From the NCBI GenBank assembly GCA_963812335.1, contig CAWEUU010000004.1, positions 372,001 to 436,000 on the forward strand: a stretch of DNA of 64,000 bases, read 5' to 3'. Positions 1-9,014 of the stretch are shown piece after piece; positions within the stretch are counted from its first letter, which is position 1, and each line of letters opens with the position of its first letter. Origin of the DNA: VRUE01 sp963812335 (GTDB lineage: Bacteria; Actinomycetota; Thermoleophilia; Solirubrobacterales; 70-9). The translations under genes and the position numbers were made by a program. The notes beneath the pieces are model-generated. The model saw only the letters and a program-made list of their open reading frames with translations, was not told the origin of the DNA and ran no database searches.

Positions 1-604
1 CCGCGGCGGCGGTCGAGGCGCCGGCCGACGATGCGTTCGCACCGGTCTTCCTCGCCGCCTGCTGCGTCGCCCTCGGCGCCGCGCCGGGCCTGCTGCTGCC
101 GTCGCTGATGGGGCTGGCGCCGCACCCGGGAGCGAGCTCGCCGCCGAGCCGGGCCTGACCGTCCCCGGGACCGGCTCGCTGCCCTCGCCCTGGCTGCTGC
201 TCGGCCTCGCTCGCGCTGAGCGCCCTGCTCTGGCGCCTGCGCGGCATCCGGCGCAGCGCCGCCGGTCCCCGCCTGGGCCTGCGGCCAGCGGGTCGAGCCG
301 GCGCTGGAGCTGGAGCTCGGCCGGCTTCACCAAGCCGCTGCGCCTCGTGCTCGAGGGCGTCCTGCGCCCCCGGCGGGAGATCGACGGTCTGCGCGAGCGC
401 GGCCTGGTGCAGTCGGTCCGCTACCGCGGCGAGGTCCCGCACCTGTTCGACACCGCGCTCTACGGGCCGGCACAGCGCGGCGCGCTGGCCGGCGCGCGGT
501 TCGCCCGCCGCATCCAGTCGGGGAGCGTGCGCGCCTACGCCGCCTACCTGCTCGGCCCTGCTGCTGCGCCTGCTCGCCCTGGTCCGCACGGGGCGATCGG
601 ATGA
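1..604 (+). pseudogene. hyfB: HyfB-like hydrogenase membrane subunit, 3' part, frameshifted
   Basis: This is the C-terminal end of a NuoL/HyfB-type proton-pumping membrane subunit of a group-4 [NiFe]-hydrogenase complex; its 5' part lies outside the window. The recognisable family tail reads, across two frames, CGQRVEPALEWSSAGFTKP and then a charged stretch (RPRREIDGLRERGLVQSV) that is read cleanly. An extra C near 312 and an extra G near 554 break the frame, and another break occurs near 205. The stop at 602-604 overlaps the ATG of the next gene. The amino-acid sequence is conserved outside the breaks, so either very recent decay or sequence error would explain it. Family assignment is good; the reading frame is not intact. 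Confidence 0.7.
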
Positions 605-1525
605 CCGCGCTCGCCGGCGCGATCCAGGTCGCTCGGCGGCCTCGCCCTGGCGCCGCTGCTGCCGGCACGATCCAGGCGATCAAGGCGCGCCTCCAGGGCC
701 GGCGCGGCCCCTCGCCGCTGCAGCCCTACCGCGAGCTGCGCCGGCTCTGGGGCAAGAGCCTCGCCGACCCGCAGCCGACCACGATCGTCTACCGCCTGGC
801 CCCCTGCGTGGTCGCCGCGGCGATCGGCGCTCGCCCTGCTTCCTGGTGCCGATCGCCGGGCTCTCCCCCGACTGGCCGCTGGGCAACGACGCGCTCGTCC
901 TGGTCGGCCTGCTGGCCCTGGCGCGCTTCGCCCTCGCCGCCGCGAGCTGGGACACCGGCTCGGGCTTCGCCCTGATGGGGTCGAGCCGCGACCTGACGCT
1001 CTCGGTCTTCGCCGAGGCGCTGCTGCTGCTGGCGATCGTGCTCGCCGCGCTGCCGGCCGGCAGCACCGACCTGGTCGCGATCGAGCGCCGCCGCCGGCGG
1101 CGGCTCCGTCTGGAGCGAGCCCGCCCACTGGTGCGCGGCGGCCGCCTTCGCGCTCGTCGTCCTGGTCGAGACCGGGCGCCAGCCGATCGACAACCCCGAC
1201 ACCCACCTCGAGCTGACGATGATCCACGAGGGCCCGCTGCTCGAGTACGCCGGCCGCGACCTGGCGCTGCTGGAGTGGAGCGCCGCCGCCCGGCACTGGA
1301 TCTTCCTCGTCCTCGCCGCCGAGCTGTTCCTGCCCCACTGGGGCGGGTTCGGCGCGCAGCTCGGCTGCCTCGCGGTCGCCCTCGCGCTGCTCTGCGCGGC
1401 GCTGGCGCTGACCGAGACCGCGCAGGCGAAGATGCGGATCCTGCGGGCGCCGGCGCTGCTCGCCGGCGGCTGCCTGCTGGCCCTGGTCGGGCTGGCGAGC
1501 TGGCTGGTCGGGGGCGCTGGCGTGA
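601..1525 (+). pseudogene. hyfC: HyfC/HycD (NuoH-like) membrane subunit, frameshifted
   Basis: This is the NuoH-like membrane arm subunit of a formate-hydrogenlyase/Hyf complex, linking the hydrogenase module to the ion-translocating subunits. Joined across frames it starts MTALAGAIQVA and contains the family signatures RRGPSPLQPYRELRRL, GSSRDLTLSVFAEALL and ETGRQPIDNPDTHLELTMIHE, followed by several hydrophobic helices. Length (~305 aa) matches the family. Frame breaks are visible near 632, 830, 1089 and 1510, mostly single-base gains. The corrected stop (1523-1525) overlaps the GTG start of the next gene, the tight packing expected of an operon that was once functional. Confidence 0.8.
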
Positions 1526-2149
1526 GCCGCGGCGATCGTCGGCGCTCGTCGCCCTCGGCTTCGGCGTGATGCTGGTCCGCCGCCGCAGCCTCGCGATCCT
1601 GCTGGTCGCCGCCCAGGCGCTGCTGCTCGGGCGTCGGTCGCGCTCGCCTCGCGGGCGAGGGCCGCGGCGACCTGGTCGCGTCGCCGGCGCTGATCCTGCT
1701 CGTCCGCGCGCGTCGCCCTTCCCGCGCTGCTGATCGGCTGACCCGCCGCCGCACGCCGGAGCCGCCGCTGGTCGTGCCGACGACGACCGGCGGTCGGTCC
1801 GGCTGCTCGCTCGCGACGGCGCTCGTCCTCGCCGCCGTGGCGGTGACCCCGCCGCTGGGGCTCGGCGACGCCGCCGCCGAGCACGGCGCGGTCGCGCTGC
1901 TCGCGCTCGGGATCGCGATCGTCGTCATGCGCCGGCCCGCCCTGCTGCAGGTGCTCGGCATGCTGGTCGCCGAGAACGGCGTCTACCTGCTGGCGATCGC
2001 GGTCGCCCGGCGGGCTGCCGGCCGTGATCGAGCTCGGCGTGCTGTTCGACCTCGTCCTGATCGTCGCCGTCGCCGTCGCCTTCAGCCAGAAGATCCACGG
2101 CGAGGTCGGCAGCGGCGACACCGACCTGCTGCGGGGCCTGCGTGACTGA
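1522..2149 (+). pseudogene. hyfE: HyfE-like membrane subunit, frameshifted
   Basis: This is a HyfE-type (NuoK-related) membrane subunit of about 205 aa, close to the usual size. The best conserved part is the C-terminal half, which is readable as VLGMLVAENGVYLLAIAVA, then after a break near 2010 as GGLPAVIELGVLFDLVLIVA and AFSQKIHGEVG, typical of HyfE. The N-terminal half has hydrophobic helices separated by frame breaks near 1533, 1630 and 1705. The GTG start overlaps the hyfC stop, and the stop overlaps the GTG start of hyfF, so the four-gene order C-E-F-G follows other Hyf/Hyc operons. Confidence 0.7.
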
Positions 2150-3628
2150 CGGCGCTCTCGCGATCGCCGCTGCTCGCGGTGCCGCTTGGCGCCGCCGGCG
2201 CTGGTGCTCCTGATGCCGATCGCCGCGCGCCGCCGACCGGCTCAACCTCGCCAGCGCGACGCTGACCGCGGCGCTGGCGCTGGCGCTGGCGGCGCTCGCG
2301 CTCGCCGCGGCGCCGGGCGACGCCGCGGCGGGGGAGCTGGTTCGTGCTCGACTCGGCCGCGCGGCGTCTTCCTCGCCCTGGTCGCCGTCGTCGGCCTCGC
2401 CAGCGCCGCCGTCTCGCCGGCCTACCTGCGCCACGCCGGCCGCAGCTGGTTCGGCGCCCGCCGCTCCCACGTCTGGTACTACGCCGCCTTCAACCTCTTC
2501 TGGGCGGCGCTGCTGGCGCTGCCGCTGGCCGACAACCTCGCCGTCGCCTGGCTGCTGGTCGAGGCGACGACCGCCGCCTCGGCGCTGCTGGTCGCCTTCA
2601 GCGGCAAGCGCAGCGCGCTCGAGGCGGGCTGGAAGTACGTCGTGCTGACCACGCTCGGGCTGGCGATCGCCCTGCTCGGGATCGTCGTCCTCTTCGCCGC
2701 CGGCGGCGGCGAGCCGGGCGTCGACACGCCTCGACTGGCGCGCGCTCGCCGGGCGCGCCGCCGGGCTGCCGCCGGGAGGCGACGCTGGTCGCCTTCGTCC
2801 TGATCATCGTCGGGCTGGCCGAGCAAGATCGGCTGGGCGCCGGTCCACAACTGGCTGCCGGACGCCCACAGCGAGGCGCCGCCGCCGGTCAGCGCGATGC
2901 TCTCGGCGGCGCTGCTGCCGACCGTGCTGCTGGTCGCCTGGCGCACCGAGCTGGCGCTCGCGCCGGCGCTCGGCGCCGGCGCCGTTCAGGAGCTCTTCGT
3001 CGGCTTCGGCCTGCCTCGCTGGCGTCGCGGTGCCCTTCCTCTGGCGGCCGCTGCCGTGGAAGCGGCTGCTCGCCTACTCGAGCCTCGAGCACATGGGGAT
3101 CCTCGCGCTCGGGATCGGCTTCGGCACGCCGCTGGCGATCGCCGGCGTCGTCGTCCACGTCGCCGGCCACGGGATCGCCAAGGCGCTCGGCTTCTACACG
3201 GCGATCCCGCTGCTGCGCCAGGACCCGGCCAGCGCCGAGCGCGCCGCCGCGGGGCGTCGGCCGGACGAGCGCGCCGACGGCCGCGCGATGGCCGTGAGCC
3301 TCGCTCTCGCTCGCCGGGCTGCCGCCGTCGCCGCTGTTCGTCTCCGAGCTGATGATCCTGCTCGGCGGGATGGACGCCGGCCTGCTCGCGGTCTCCGCGG
3401 TCGCGGCGGTGCTGCTGGCGCTCGGCTTCCTCGGCCTCGCCCACGCCCTGATCGAGGGCCTGCTGGGCGAGCGCGGCGAGGGCGGCCGCCCGCGCTCGCG
3501 CTCGGCGCGCGCGGTGGCGCCTGCTCGCCGGGCGTCGCGGCGGCGGCGCTGCTGGCGCTCACCGCGGTCGCCTACGCGCTGCCGGGCTCGGCCATCGTCG
3601 AGGCGCTGATGCGGAGGCGGCGGCGTGA
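2142..3628 (+). pseudogene. hyfF: HyfF-like (NuoL/N-type) proton-translocating subunit, frameshifted
   Basis: This is an antiporter-like (NuoN/NuoL/MrpD family) subunit of the hydrogenase membrane arm. Signatures seen across frames are the first transmembrane block with RRSHVWYYAAFNLFWAAL, the ion-channel segment around GWAPVHNWLPDAHSEAPPPV with its conserved Lys/His/Asp, and AYSSLEHMGILALGIGFGTP. Frame breaks occur near 2235, 2345, 2730, 2820, 3018, 3240, 3310 and 3490. The stop overlaps the hyfG start. Length after correction (~490 aa) fits HyfF. The substrate-independent role (proton translocation) is inferred from the family. Confidence 0.75.
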
Positions 3629-5091
3629 GCCGCGCGCCGCGAGCGCGCCGGCGCGCCGCGCGCCAGGAGGTCGACCGGTCGCGGTCGAGCCCGCGGGCTG
3701 GCGCGACGCCTGCCGGCGGCGCTCGAGGAGGGCGGGCGCTTCTGCGGCGCCCACGCCGCCGGCCCGACCGGCCGAGGCGGCGCTGGAACGCGCTGTTCGC
3801 CGCGCGGCGCCGGCACCCGGTCCTCAGCACCGAGCCGCGACGGACGGACGGCTCGACGACGATCGTCGACCTCGCTCCCGGCCGCGGACTGGGACGAGCG
3901 CGAGGCGCACGACCTCTACGGCCTCCGACTTCGACGGGCACGAGCCGCTGCGGCCGCTGGTCGCCCACCCGGCGAGACGCGAGCTGGACCGTCCCGGTGC
4001 AGGGGGAGGGGCGTCCACCAGGTCGCCGTCGGGCCCGATCCACGCCGGCGTGATCGAGTCCGGCCACTTCCGCTTCCACGTCGTCGGCGAGCGCATCCTG
4101 CTCCTCGACCTGCGCCTCTTCCACAAGCACCGCGGGCTCGAGCGGGCGGCCGAGGGGAGCGGGCCGGCGGCCGGGCCTGGCCTTCGCCCAGCGCGCCTGC
4201 GGCGCCTGCGCCGTCGCCAACTCGGTCGCCTTCGCGCAGGCCTGCGAGGCGGCCTCGGGCTGCTCGCCGCCGCGCGAGCTGCGCCGCGCCCGCACGCTGC
4301 TGCTCGAGCTGGAGCGGCTCTACAACCACCTCAACGACATCGCCGCGATCTGCGCCGGGGTCGGCTTCGCGCCCGGGAACATGGCCTTCGCGGCGCTGAA
4401 GGAGCGGGCGCAGCGGCTCAACGCCGCGCTCGCCGGCCACCGCTTCCTGTTCGGCACGGTCGCGGTCGGCGCCAGCCGGCTCGACCTGCCGGCGCCGCGC
4501 CGCTGACCGCGCACGCGGCAGCTGCGCGAGCTGCGGACGACGCGGCGCCGGGCCTGGCGCGAGCTCGCGCTTCGCCGCCTCGGTCCAGGCCCGGCTCGGC
4601 GGCGTCGGCGTGCTCGAGCGCGCGACGACGCCGCCGGCTCGGCGCGGTCGGGCCGGCGGCGCGCGCGGCCGGGGTCGGGATCGACACCGCGCTGCGCGAG
4701 CCCCGGGCTCTGGTACGGCTCGGCCTTCGCGCCCGCCGCGCCGGCCGGCGCCGAGCGGCGACGTCGCCGCCCGGCTGGGGCTGCGGGCGTCGAGCTGGAG
4801 GCGACCTTCGAGCTGCTCGACGAGCTGCTCTGCGAGCCGCTCGCGCCCGACGGCGGCCGACGCCGCCGGCGCCGGCGGCGCCGGTCGGCGTGGCGCGGGT
4901 CGAGAGCCCGCGCGGGGAGACGGTCTGCGTGGTCGAGCTGCGACGCGCAGCGGGTCGCGCGCCTGCACCTGCGCACCGGCTCCTACGCCAACTGGCCGGC
5001 GCTGGCCCAGGCGACCGCGGGCAACCTGCTGCCCGACTTCCCGCTGATCAACAAGAGCTTCGAGCTCTGCTACGCCTGCGCGGACCGCTGA
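3625..5091 (+). pseudogene. hyfG: HyfG/HycE-like [NiFe]-hydrogenase large subunit, frameshifted
   Basis: This is a fusion of a NuoC-like N-terminal part (EREAHDLYG near 3900) and a NuoD/HycE-like catalytic part, as in HyfG. The large-subunit hallmark GVIESGHFRFHVVGE is at about 4051-4092. The first metal-site motif near 4190 reads RACGACAVANS, keeping CxxC but with Asn where the family has His. The second, at the very C-terminus (about 5068-5088), reads ELCYACADR, keeping CxxC but lacking the usual Asp-Pro before it. Several frame breaks are present, for example near 3690, 3890, 4160, 4500 and 4780. The stop is 1 bp before the hyfI start. Whether the original enzyme bound Ni is open. Confidence 0.75.
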
Positions 5092-5092
5092 C

Positions 5093-5543
5093 GTGTTCGT
5101 CCTGCTGCGCCACCTCCAGCGCGTCCGCCGCGAAGCCGGCCTGCCGCGGCGCAGGCCGGCGCGCGCTCGCTCGCGATCCGCCACGTCGACGCCGGCTCCT
5201 GCAACGCCTGCGAGCACGAGCTGACGGCGACCGCCGGCGCCGCACTACGACCTGCAGCGCTTCGGCCTCGACATCGTCGCCTCGCCGCGGCACGCCGACG
5301 TGCTGCTCGTCACCGGCGCCGTGACGACGCGGATGGAGGCCGCGCTGCGCGCCGCCTACGAGGCGATGCCCGAGCCGCGCCTCGTCGCCGCGCTCGGCGA
5401 CTGCGCGCTGGGCTGCGGCGTCCTCGCCGACGCCGCCGAGCTGGCGCGCGCCGCTCGAGCAGCTGCTGCCGGTCGACATCCGCATCCCCGGCTGCCCGCC
5501 ATCGCCAGAGCGGATCGCCGCCGCGATCCTCAACGCACGATAA
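5093..5543 (+). pseudogene. hyfI: HyfI-like (NuoB-type) hydrogenase small subunit, frameshifted
   Basis: This is the electron-transfer small subunit carrying one [4Fe-4S] cluster. Joined across frames, the cluster ligands are all present: CNAC near 5200, GDCALGCG near 5400 and GCPPSPE near 5491, in the order of NuoB/HyfI. The GTG start follows the hyfG stop by one base and the protein ends ILNAR at a TAA. Frame breaks lie near 5155, 5237 and 5450. The length after correction (~148 aa) is normal for a NuoB-type subunit. This is the last gene of the hydrogenase cluster; the next gene is on the opposite strand and is intact. Confidence 0.75.
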
Positions 5544-5574
5544 TGGTGGTTATGTGAACTCGGGCGCGAAAGCC

Positions 5575-6342
5575 CTAAGAGGCTTCTTCGATCGCCCGTT
5601 CGATCGTGCCGGCGTCGCCGGGCGTGCCGAGGACTTCGACCCCGTCGCTGTTGGGGCCGATTACGGCGAATGAGGGCGTGCCGGTGAGGTTGAGCTTCTG
5701 GGCTTCTTCGGTGCTGCGCTGGACCTCTCGCAGCGCGCCCGCCTGATCCTTGCGGTTCTGGTTCCACTTGGCGATGTCGGGCACGCCGGCGCCCTTGGCA
5801 ATTTCGGTCAGGAACTCGTCGGTGACGTAGCCGCTCGCCTCGATGCCCTGGTTGCGGTAGAAGAGCTCGATGAAGTTCCAGCCGCGGCCCTGCTGCCCGG
5901 CTGCGAGCGCGGCGGCGCCCGCGGTGACCGATTCCTGGCTGATGATCGTGAAGTTGCGGAACTCGATCTTGGCTTCGCCGCTGCGCACCTTGGAGTCGAT
6001 CAATTCCGGCACGATCCCTTCCGCGTAGCTCTTGCAGACCGGGCACTGCAGGTCGCCGAACTCAAGCAGGGTCACCTTGGCGCTCTTCTCGCCGAGCGTC
6101 AGCCCGCTCTGCGGGATCCCCTGGAATTCCCCGTTGACCAGGGCCACATCCTCCAGGTTGGTGTCCCCTCCGTCCGAGCTGCTCTGGGTTATGACAACCG
6201 CCACCGCCACCGCGACGATGACGAGGAAGGCGGCGGCGCTGCCGATCTGCAGCAGGCGCCTGCGCCGCTCGTCGCGATCGCCTTCGCTTTCCGCCCGCAG
6301 TCGCTCTTCGCGCCGTGCCTCTCTGGAACTCTTGCCGCTCAT
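5575..6342 (-). CDS. Membrane-anchored DsbA-family thiol oxidoreductase
   Basis: The 255-aa protein has a very basic N-terminus, one transmembrane helix (about residues 33-54), then a thioredoxin-fold DsbA-like domain facing outside. The active-site motif FGDLQCPVCKSYAEG contains CPVC, and the cis-proline region reads TGTPSFAVIGP. It introduces or shuffles disulfides in exported proteins. The ATG overlaps the stop of the upstream VKOR gene by 4 bp, so the two are co-translated. Together they form the classical actinobacterial oxidation pair, in which the DsbA-like protein oxidises substrates and VKOR reoxidises it. Confidence 0.9.
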   Translation of the reverse strand: MSGKSSREARREERLRAESEGDRDERRRRLLQIGSAAAFLVIVAVAVAVVITQSSSDGGDTNLEDVALVNGEFQGIPQSGLTLGEKSAKVTLLEFGDLQCPVCKSYAEGIVPELIDSKVRSGEAKIEFRNFTIISQESVTAGAAALAAGQQGRGWNFIELFYRNQGIEASGYVTDEFLTEIAKGAGVPDIAKWNQNRKDQAGALREVQRSTEEAQKLNLTGTPSFAVIGPNSDGVEVLGTPGDAGTIERAIEEAS

Positions 6343-6770
6343 GCCGGTCTCCCAACGTAGCCAACCATTCGGACTGCATTCAAGCCGAAGAGCAGGGTCA
6401 TCAGCACCGCGCTGGCCACGCACCACTGGCAGATCGCTTCGATCTTGAAGATCTCCAGATAGGTGAGGAAGAGGCTGTAGCCGAAACCGCCGAGGGCGAC
6501 GACGAAGCCGGCCATCCGCGCGGCGTCGCCACGCAGCAGCGCCGCCGCCAGCAGCAGCACGTAGCCGGCGATGCCGAAGACGGCGATGTTGACGCCGAGC
6601 AGGTGCGAATAGGAGCTTTCGGCGACGGTATGACAGCCGCTGCCACCGGCGACACATACGGGCGAGCCGCCGCCCGCCTCGACTATCGCGATGTAGGTGG
6701 CGACACCGATGCCGAAAGTCGCGGCAAAGGTCGCGGCTTTCCGTAAATTCCCCTCCGCCGGCGCGCGCAT
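6339..6770 (-). CDS. Vitamin K epoxide reductase (VKOR) family membrane protein
   Basis: The 143-aa protein has four predicted transmembrane helices. It carries the VKOR active-site CQWC near residue 114 and an upstream loop with two further cysteines (VCVAGGSGCHTV) plus the conserved Ser in SSYSHLLGV. In bacteria such proteins reoxidise a DsbA partner and pass electrons to menaquinone. Here the partner is encoded immediately downstream with a 4-bp overlap. The ATG start lies within a short GC-rich leader; the next gene on the left strand ends 35 bp away. Confidence 0.92.
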   Translation of the reverse strand: MRAPAEGNLRKAATFAATFGIGVATYIAIVEAGGGSPVCVAGGSGCHTVAESSYSHLLGVNIAVFGIAGYVLLLAAALLRGDAARMAGFVVALGGFGYSLFLTYLEIFKIEAICQWCVASAVLMTLLFGLNAVRMVGYVGRPA

Positions 6771-6805
6771 GCGGCGGAGACTACGCGCTCGGCCTTTACG
6801 CAGGC

Positions 6806-7639
6806 TTAAGCGATCTCGGCGCGAAAGGCGGCGATCTCGCGCGAGAGCCTGCCGCCCTGCCAGGCCAGGGGCGACTCGCCCTCGCCCTCGCCGATCAGAC
6901 GCGCCAGCGGCAGGCGCTCGGCGTAGGCCTCGGCGACCTCGCGCGGATGGCCGGGGTCGGCCGCGTCGTTGCTGGCGACGACCAACGCCGGCAGCTCCAG
7001 GCCCTGCAGCTCCGGCAGCGTCCCGAAGGGGCGCGAGGCCGGAATCTCGCGCAGCGCCGCGACGATCGCGTCGAGGCGGCGATGGCGCAGCATCCGCTCG
7101 CGGGTGAAGCGCAGCACCGAGTCGCGCCAGGCCGGACCGGCATCCCCCTCGCGGTCGATGTACTTGACGAAGGCGTCGATCCCGCCGGCCTCGAGCGCAT
7201 CCGCCAGGCCCTCCCAGTAGGCGCGCTGCTCGGGCGTCAGCTCGCCGCTGTAGGTCGGGCCGATGACGACGAGGCCGTGCAGGCGCTCGGGTCGCCGCAG
7301 CGCGTAGGCAACCGCGGTGTGGGCGCCCATCGAGTGCCCGCCGAGCAGGAACCGCCCCTCCCCGACCGCCTCGGCGACGACGCCCTCGAGGTCGTCGGTC
7401 AGCTCCGGGTATCCATAACCCACCCCGTCAGGGGCCGGCTCGGACTCGCCGTGCCCGCGCGCGTCGTAGGTGACGACGGCGTGGCCGGCCCGCTCCAGCG
7501 CCCGCGAGCCGTGAACGACCGAGCTGCGGGTCGCCGTCAGCCCGTGGCAGAGGACGATCGGCGGGCCCTCCCCCGCCACCTCGCCACCGATCGCCGGCCG
7601 CCCGCCGGTGTTGAACTGCCGCGGCTCCGGCGGGGTCAA
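6806..7639 (-). CDS. Alpha/beta hydrolase lacking the usual catalytic His
   Basis: The 277-aa alpha/beta-hydrolase fold protein has the oxyanion region VLCHGLTATRSS, the strand DARGHGES and a GHSMGA nucleophile elbow. A possible acidic residue lies in NDAADPGHP. Where family members have an 'AGHS' motif near the C-terminus it reads GEGESPLAWQGGRLS, so the catalytic His position appears to hold Glu. The TTG start overlaps the stop of the peroxiredoxin gene, implying translational coupling and possibly a role in oxidative or lipid detoxification. Substrate unknown. Confidence 0.8.
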   Translation of the reverse strand: MTPPEPRQFNTGGRPAIGGEVAGEGPPIVLCHGLTATRSSVVHGSRALERAGHAVVTYDARGHGESEPAPDGVGYGYPELTDDLEGVVAEAVGEGRFLLGGHSMGAHTAVAYALRRPERLHGLVVIGPTYSGELTPEQRAYWEGLADALEAGGIDAFVKYIDREGDAGPAWRDSVLRFTRERMLRHRRLDAIVAALREIPASRPFGTLPELQGLELPALVVASNDAADPGHPREVAEAYAERLPLARLIGEGEGESPLAWQGGRLSREIAAFRAEIA

Positions 7640-8088
7640 GCGATCGCCGCGACGGCCTCTTCGATGTCGCCGACCGACTCGTAGCTGAGCCCGGCGAGGG
7701 TCACCTTGCGGTGGCGGATCACGCCCTCCTCGTCGACGATGATCACCGCCCGCCGCACCATCGGCCCGGCGGCGACGCCGTAGGCCTTGGCGACGGCCTT
7801 GTCCTCGTCGGCCAGCAGCGGCACGTTGAGGCTCTTCTCCTGGGTGAAGCGCTCGTGCGAGTCGACCGACTGCGGCGAGATCCCGAGCACGTTGGCGTCG
7901 ATCGCGTCGAGCCGCTCGCCTTCGTCGCGGTAGGAGCAGAACTGCTTGGTGCAGACGGCGGTGAAGTCGCCCGGGTAGAAGGCGAGGACGAGCTTGCGGC
8001 CCCGGTAGTCGGAGAGCTTGTAGGTCCTGTCGCCGGTGCCCGGCAACTCGAAGTCCGGCGCCGCGTCGCCCACGTCAGCCTTTGCCAT
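7636..8088 (-). CDS. Bcp/AhpE-type peroxiredoxin
   Basis: The 150-aa thioredoxin-fold peroxidase has the motif PGDFTAVCTKQFC: Thr43, peroxidatic Cys46 and a second Cys five residues later, the arrangement of atypical 2-Cys Bcp proteins. It reduces hydrogen peroxide and organic hydroperoxides with electrons from thioredoxin-like donors. I chose the ATG at 8086-8088 over a TTG two codons upstream. The stop overlaps the start of the downstream hydrolase. The neighbour upstream is divergent, so a promoter for both should lie within about 8089-8129. Confidence 0.9.
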   Translation of the reverse strand: MAKADVGDAAPDFELPGTGDRTYKLSDYRGRKLVLAFYPGDFTAVCTKQFCSYRDEGERLDAIDANVLGISPQSVDSHERFTQEKSLNVPLLADEDKAVAKAYGVAAGPMVRRAVIIVDEEGVIRHRKVTLAGLSYESVGDIEEAVAAIA

Positions 8089-8129
8089 GGCCAAGAGATT
8101 AGTGCAGCGACGCCGGTAGGTTGTGGCCG

Positions 8130-9014
8130 ATGGGCGACGACCTGCCTCACCTCGACGGGGTCACACACCGCTGGGTTCGGGCGCGTGGGCTCGAGTTCCA
8201 CGTCGCCGAAGCGGGGGCGGGAGACGACGTCGTCCTCTGCCTGCACGGCTGGCCGCAGCACTGGTACGAGTGGCGACACCTGATGCCGGCGCTCGCGGAT
8301 CGCCACCGCGTGCTCGCCCTCGACCTGCGCGGCTTCGGCTGGTCGGATGCGCCCCGCCGTGGCTACGAGAAGGAGAACCTCGCCGACGACGTGCTCGCCG
8401 TGCTCGACGCGCTCGGGCTGGAGCGGGTGAAGCTCGTCGGCCACGACTGGGGCGGCTGGATCGGCTTCCTTCTCGCGCTCAAGGCGCCACAGCGCTTCGA
8501 GCGCTACCTGGCGCTCAACATCCTCCACCCGTGGCCGCCCGGAACGATGTTGGACGTACTGCCATACGCCTGGCGCTTCGGCTACCAGGTGGTCATCGCG
8601 ACGCCGCTGCTCGGCTACCAGCTGCACCGCCGCGGGGCGGTCGTCCCCAAGGCCTTCTTCTCCGCAGCGACCCAGCGTGACGTCTGGGACGAGGAGACGC
8701 TGCGCACCTTCACCGCGAAACTGACCGAGCCCGATCGCGCCCGCGCCGCGGTGCAGATGTACCGCACCTTCCAGCTCAAGGAGCTCTGGCCGATCGTGCG
8801 CGGCCGCTACGCCGGATCGCGGCTCACGGTGCCCACCAAGGTGGTCTTCGGCGTCGACGACCCGGCTCTGCGCCCCGAGCTGCTCGAGGGCTACGAGCGC
8901 CACGCCGACACGATGGAGGTCGAGCTGGTCGAGGACTGCGGACACTTCATCGCCGACGAGATGCCGGAGCTGGTCGCCGAGCGCGCCCGCGAGTTCTTCG
9001 CTGCGGGCCCCTAG
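8130..9014 (+). CDS. Epoxide-hydrolase-like alpha/beta hydrolase
   Basis: The 294-aa protein has all landmarks of the epoxide hydrolase/haloalkane dehalogenase branch: LHGWPQHWYEW (HGxP oxyanion motif), DLRGFGWSDAP, a GHDWGG elbow with Asp as nucleophile, an acid in FGVDDPA and the catalytic His in EDCGHFIADE. It probably opens epoxides or cleaves similar electrophiles in the cytoplasm. The ATG at 8130 was chosen over a TTG nine bases upstream. Its end overlaps by 4 bp the end of the convergent cyclophilin gene. Confidence 0.85.
   Translation: MGDDLPHLDGVTHRWVRARGLEFHVAEAGAGDDVVLCLHGWPQHWYEWRHLMPALADRHRVLALDLRGFGWSDAPRRGYEKENLADDVLAVLDALGLERVKLVGHDWGGWIGFLLALKAPQRFERYLALNILHPWPPGTMLDVLPYAWRFGYQVVIATPLLGYQLHRRGAVVPKAFFSAATQRDVWDEETLRTFTAKLTEPDRARAAVQMYRTFQLKELWPIVRGRYAGSRLTVPTKVVFGVDDPALRPELLEGYERHADTMEVELVEDCGHFIADEMPELVAERAREFFAAGP

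Noticed and set aside
544..2121. Long minus-strand open frame opposite the hydrogenase genes
   Set aside because: Arg/Ala/Gly-rich shadow sequence of a high-GC coding strand with no domain; the plus strand has clear hydrogenase motifs.
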